Shown here piece after piece: positions 5,352 through 8,521 of a DNA stretch of 8,521 nt. Numbering within the stretch: the stretch's first letter is position 1; the number at the start of each line of letters is the position of its first letter. The notes below the pieces were generated by a model that did no database searches, was not told the DNA's origin, and worked only from the letters and a program-made list of their open reading frames with translations. Made by a program: the position numbers and the translations under genes. The stretch is taken from positions 1 through 8,521 of the forward strand of contig CALATR010000936.1 of assembly GCA_937891875.1 (NCBI GenBank), in the 5' to 3' direction. This stretch comes from an uncultured Pseudomonadota bacterium (GTDB lineage Bacteria; Myxococcota_A; UBA796; GCA-2862545).

Positions 5352-7817
5352 GTGCGCTTCTCCGACGCCGCTGCCGCCGATCTCCGACGCGCCATCCACG
5401 AGGCGGGCGGGGTCGAGGTCTTCGCGATCGGCGACGTCGTCGATGGCGTGGTCACTGCGGTCACCATCGCCTGCCGGGGCACCGAGGACGCGGTGCCGGC
5501 CCTGCTGGAGCGACCGCGGACCGGGCAGGTGGTCATCCACAACCACCCCTCGGGCGATCTGCGACCCTCGGGCGCGGACATGGGCCTGGCCGGGCGCTAC
5601 GGCGACGACGGGATTGGCGTCATCATCGTCGACAGCGCGGTCACCCGGGACAACTGGGTCGTCGAGCCCCACGCGAAGAAGCAGGTCCGCGTCGACCCGG
5701 CCGCGGTGCGCGCCTTCTTCGAAGAGACGCTTCCAACCGTGCTTCCCGGCTACGAGCCTCGCCCCCAGCAGATCGAGCTGGCGCTGGGCGTGCTCGACGC
5801 CCTGCACGAGGACCGGCCGCTCATCGCCGAGGCGGGCACGGGCACGGGCAAGTCCCTCGCCTACCTGGTGCCGTCGGCGATGTGGGCGATCGCCAACGAC
5901 AGCAAGGTCGTCATCAGCACCTTCACCCGCGCGCTCCAGGCCCAGCTGCTCACCGACGACCTGCCCATCCTGACCCGGGGGGGCATGGAGGTGCGCGCCG
6001 CGGTGCTGCAGGGCCGCAACAACTACGTCTGCAAGCGCCGCCTCGGGCTCGCCGCCGCGGAGGAGGAGGGACTGCCCGAGGCTGAGCGCGACCCCGCCCT
6101 GCCCGACATCGTCGCCTGGGACCAGATCACCGAGCACGGCGCCCGCGGCGACCTGCCCATCGACCTGCAGCCGGGCACCTGGGAGCGCATCGAGTCCGAC
6201 AGCGACCTGACCCTGCGCGTGCGCTGCCCCCACTACGAGGCCTGCCACTACTACCAGGCCCGCCGCAAGGCCGCGGCTGCCCACATCGTCGTGGCCAACC
6301 ACGCCCTGCTGATGTCCGACCTGTCGCTGAAGAAGATCGGCGCCCAGGGCGTGCTCCCCACCTACCAGCGCCTCGTCATCGACGAGGGTCACCACCTGGA
6401 AGACGCTGCCACCGGCGCGCTGGCCGCCCGCATGACCCTGCGCGGCCTGCAGCGCGCCACCGCCCCACTTCTCAATCGTCGGCGGAGAAAGGGTGCTGTC
6501 GAGCGGATCGCCCTGCGGCACGCCCAGCCCGGCGGCCTGCTCGATCCCGCGGGCCAGGCCGAGCTCGAGGCGCTGATCGGCCCCCTCGTCGACGCGATCT
6601 CCGCCCTGCGCGACGAGGGCGAGGGCACGCTGGACGCCCTCGCCGCTGCCCTGCCCGGCCACCCCATCCGCCTGACCGAGGAGCTGTGCCGACAGCCCGC
6701 CTGGCTGCACGACCTCGAGCCTCCGATCCTCCGCCTGCTCGACCTCTACGAGCAGGTGAACGGCCTGCTCGGGCGCGTGCACGGCCTGTTCGAGGAGGTC
6801 CACCTGCCCGAGGCCGACGCGCCGCCCATCCACGAGCTCGGCCGGGCCCGCCGCCGCCTCATGACCCACCAGCGCACCATCGAGCAGGTGCTGGACGACG
6901 CCGACATCAGCATGTGCCGCTGGATCGCCCCGCCCCAGGGCAAGCGCGACCGGGCGGCGGTGCTCCAGGCGGCGCCGGTCAAGGTCGCGCCGCTGCTGAA
7001 GGAGCTGCTCTGGGAGGGCATTCCCGGGACGGTCGCCACGTCGGCGACCCTCACCGTCAACGGGCGCTTCTCGTTCTGGGCCAGCCGGGTCGGCCTGTGG
7101 GAGCCCCCCACCGCCACCTACCCCTCGCCCTTCGACTACCCGGAGCAGGCCCTGCTCGCCCTGCCCCGCGACCTGCCCCAGCCCGACGAGCCCGCCTTCC
7201 TCGACGCCACCAGCGAGGTCATCATCCAGGCGGTGCGCCTCTCCGGCGGTGGCACCTTCGTGTTGTGCACCAGCTACGCCGCGGTCGAGCACTACGCCCG
7301 AGTCCTGCGCGCCGTCCTGCCCGCGTCCTGGCCGGTGCTGGCCCAGGGACGCTCCGGCCGTGACGCCCTGCTGCGGGCCTTCCGCGAGAGCCGCCGCGCC
7401 GTCCTCATCGGCACCGACGCGTTCTGGGAGGGGGTCAGCGTCCGCGGCCTCGCCCTGCGCCAGGTCATCGTGCCGCGCCTGCCCTTCCGGGTGCCGACCG
7501 AGCCGCTGCACGAGGCCCGGGTCGAGCTGGAGCAGCGGGAGGGCCGCGACCCGTTCCGGAGCTTGATCCTTCCTCATGCCGTACTGCGCCTCCGCCAGGG
7601 CTTCGGTCGGCTGATCCGCAGCCAGAGCGACCGAGGGGTCGTCATCCTCCTCGATCGCCGCCTGCACGAGCGCATGTACGGCCGCCGCATGCTCGCAGCA
7701 CTCCCGCCCGCGCGCCGGGTACAGGGCACATGGTCTCCACACCTGGTCTCGATCCTGGAGGCATACTGGGAGCACCTCGCGGCCGAGGTCCGAGCCGGTC
7801 GCCAGCCCCGCGGCTGA
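5352..7817 (+). CDS. DinG/XPD-type ATP-dependent helicase with N-terminal RadC-like JAB domain
   Basis: This 821-residue cytoplasmic superfamily 2 helicase is of the DinG/XPD/Rad3 group. Residues 1-100 form a JAB/RadC-like domain with every JAMM residue present: Glu22, His63 and His65 in HNHPSG, Ser73 and Asp76. The helicase part begins with a Q-motif-like YEPRPQQIE (134-142), then Walker A AGTGTGKS (161-168) and motif II DEGH (344-347, as in E. coli DinG). The C-terminal RecA fold has TVATSATL, a TDAFWEGV segment and motif VI QGFGRLIRS (749-757) with Arg753 and Arg756. Fe-S cysteines visible are Cys227, Cys292 and Cys298; the position five residues before Cys292, normally cysteine in DinG, is Thr287. 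DinG-type enzymes unwind D-loops, R-loops and forked DNA 5' to 3'; the specific substrate here is unknown. The GTG start is 12 bp after the cytochrome gene, with no clear Shine-Dalgarno site. A similar JAB-helicase arrangement exists, as I recall, in other deltaproteobacterial relatives. Confidence 0.95.
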   Translation: MRFSDAAAADLRRAIHEAGGVEVFAIGDVVDGVVTAVTIACRGTEDAVPALLERPRTGQVVIHNHPSGDLRPSGADMGLAGRYGDDGIGVIIVDSAVTRDNWVVEPHAKKQVRVDPAAVRAFFEETLPTVLPGYEPRPQQIELALGVLDALHEDRPLIAEAGTGTGKSLAYLVPSAMWAIANDSKVVISTFTRALQAQLLTDDLPILTRGGMEVRAAVLQGRNNYVCKRRLGLAAAEEEGLPEAERDPALPDIVAWDQITEHGARGDLPIDLQPGTWERIESDSDLTLRVRCPHYEACHYYQARRKAAAAHIVVANHALLMSDLSLKKIGAQGVLPTYQRLVIDEGHHLEDAATGALAARMTLRGLQRATAPLLNRRRRKGAVERIALRHAQPGGLLDPAGQAELEALIGPLVDAISALRDEGEGTLDALAAALPGHPIRLTEELCRQPAWLHDLEPPILRLLDLYEQVNGLLGRVHGLFEEVHLPEADAPPIHELGRARRRLMTHQRTIEQVLDDADISMCRWIAPPQGKRDRAAVLQAAPVKVAPLLKELLWEGIPGTVATSATLTVNGRFSFWASRVGLWEPPTATYPSPFDYPEQALLALPRDLPQPDEPAFLDATSEVIIQAVRLSGGGTFVLCTSYAAVEHYARVLRAVLPASWPVLAQGRSGRDALLRAFRESRRAVLIGTDAFWEGVSVRGLALRQVIVPRLPFRVPTEPLHEARVELEQREGRDPFRSLILPHAVLRLRQGFGRLIRSQSDRGVVILLDRRLHERMYGRRMLAALPPARRVQGTWSPHLVSILEAYWEHLAAEVRAGRQPRG

Positions 7818-7825
7818 GGAGCCCC

Positions 7826-8521
7826 ATGCGCATCGCCCCCCTCCCTCTCGCGCTCACCCTGATCGCCCTGTCCTGCACGGGATCGGACGCCCGCCTGCCC
7901 GGTGCAGACGCCGCCCCCGACCGCCTCGCTCGGGTGGAGGACCTGCCCACCCAGGAGCTCTTCGGGCAAGCGGGCGACGGGATGGGTCGGTGCGTGCTCG
8001 GGGTTGGCGATCTCGACCTGGACGGCACCGACGACGTGCTGGTCGGCGGCGCGACCGGCGTCGCCCTGCACCACGGCACCCGGGTCGGCCTGGTGGTGAC
8101 CCCGACCCAGACCTGGACGACCGCCGGTCCGGCCTGCCCGGTCGTAGGTGACTTCGACGGGGACGGAAACAGCGACCTGCTCCTGGCTGTGGAGGGAGGG
8201 GCGGTCGACGTCTACCTGGGCACGTCCAGCGGCTGGCCGACCGAGCGCACGACCCGGGTGTCCGGCTTCATCGACACCTCCGACGCCCGGGTGCAGGCCA
8301 TCGGTGACATCGACGGAGACGGCGACGTCGAGCTGCAGGACGCCTCGGGGAGCGTCTGGCTGGGCGGCACCAACGGCCTGTCGGCGAGCCGGCCCGGACC
8401 CGCAGGCGGCGCGTTCGGTGACTTCGACGGTGACGGCGACGTGGACCGGGTCACCGTCGAGGACGGGGCCGCGTGCACCAGCGGCGGGGCGTGTTCTTGC
8501 TCCCGCAGCAGCGCCACCACC
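7826..8521 (+). CDS. Putative lipoprotein with FG-GAP/VCBS-type aspartate-rich repeats (3' end cut by window edge)
   Basis: An open frame runs from ATG 7826 through the right edge, 232 codons without a stop, so the gene is incomplete. The start has an AGGAG site at 7817-7821, overlapping the helicase stop codon. The N-terminus (MRIAPLPLALTLIALSC) is a signal with Cys17 as the probable lipidated residue, although the lipobox is not ideal. Four DXDXDG-type calcium-binding loops lie at residues 62-70 (DLDLDGTDD), 109-117 (DFDGDGNSD), 161-169 (DIDGDGDVE) and 199-207 (DFDGDGDVD). Each is preceded by Gly and most lead into short beta strands, as in FG-GAP/VCBS or integrin-alpha-like beta-propeller blades. 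The visible C-terminal part becomes cysteine-rich (Cys217, Cys223, Cys225). Such proteins are usually surface or periplasmic and often mediate adhesion or binding; nothing here fixes the ligand. It is 8 bp after the helicase and could be co-transcribed. Confidence 0.87.
   Translation, partial: MRIAPLPLALTLIALSCTGSDARLPGADAAPDRLARVEDLPTQELFGQAGDGMGRCVLGVGDLDLDGTDDVLVGGATGVALHHGTRVGLVVTPTQTWTTAGPACPVVGDFDGDGNSDLLLAVEGGAVDVYLGTSSGWPTERTTRVSGFIDTSDARVQAIGDIDGDGDVELQDASGSVWLGGTNGLSASRPGPAGGAFGDFDGDGDVDRVTVEDGAACTSGGACSCSRSSATT

Noticed and set aside
6381..6392. DEGH instead of DEAH in helicase motif II as an anomaly
   Set aside because: DEGH is also found in E. coli DinG, so it is normal for the family.
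4815..7775. A 986-codon open frame on the minus strand, antisense to the helicase and cytochrome genes
   Set aside because: It covers the helicase gene, whose motifs are unmistakable. Its translation is low-complexity Gly/Ala/Val/Leu without domains, as expected for antisense frames in GC-rich DNA.

Overview
This is a strongly GC-rich, densely coding stretch of bacterial chromosome. The best taxonomic guess is Myxococcota or a related 'deltaproteobacterial' lineage. The evidence is a tandem DUF1592/DUF1552 gene pair (otherwise best known from Planctomycetota), a JAB-DinG helicase fusion, many predicted lipoproteins and secreted proteins, and an FG-GAP-type repeat protein. Taxonomy is inferred from gene content only; there is no rRNA or other marker gene.

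Layout. Positions 1-94 are non-coding and hold two copies of a 34-bp direct repeat. Positions 95-1487 carry a two-gene minus-strand unit: an upstream putative lipoprotein of unknown function, and 16 bp downstream a protein with a C-terminal J-domain and an N-terminal region resembling a degenerate thioredoxin fold. A short divergent intergenic region (1488-1546) separates it from a plus-strand array running from 1547 to the right edge.

The first three plus-strand genes are translationally coupled by ATGA and GTGA overlaps. They form an envelope module: a large lipoprotein with the DUF1587/CBM60-like/DUF1595/DUF1592/DUF1588/DUF1585 domain series and a CXXCH motif; a Tat-exported DUF1552 protein; and a small CXXCH cytochrome-c-like putative lipoprotein. 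All three are predicted to act outside the cytoplasm. The carbohydrate-binding-like module and two heme-type motifs suggest, as inference only, a redox-linked surface or periplasmic complex acting on a polymer.

Twelve bases later comes an 821-residue cytoplasmic DinG/XPD-type superfamily 2 helicase. It has an N-terminal RadC-like JAB domain with all JAMM residues present, but only three of the expected four Fe-S cysteines. Eight bases after it starts a putative lipoprotein with aspartate-rich calcium-binding repeats, cut by the window edge. The spacing would allow one long transcript from 1547 onward. I found no tRNA, rRNA, transposase, convincing terminator or CRISPR array.
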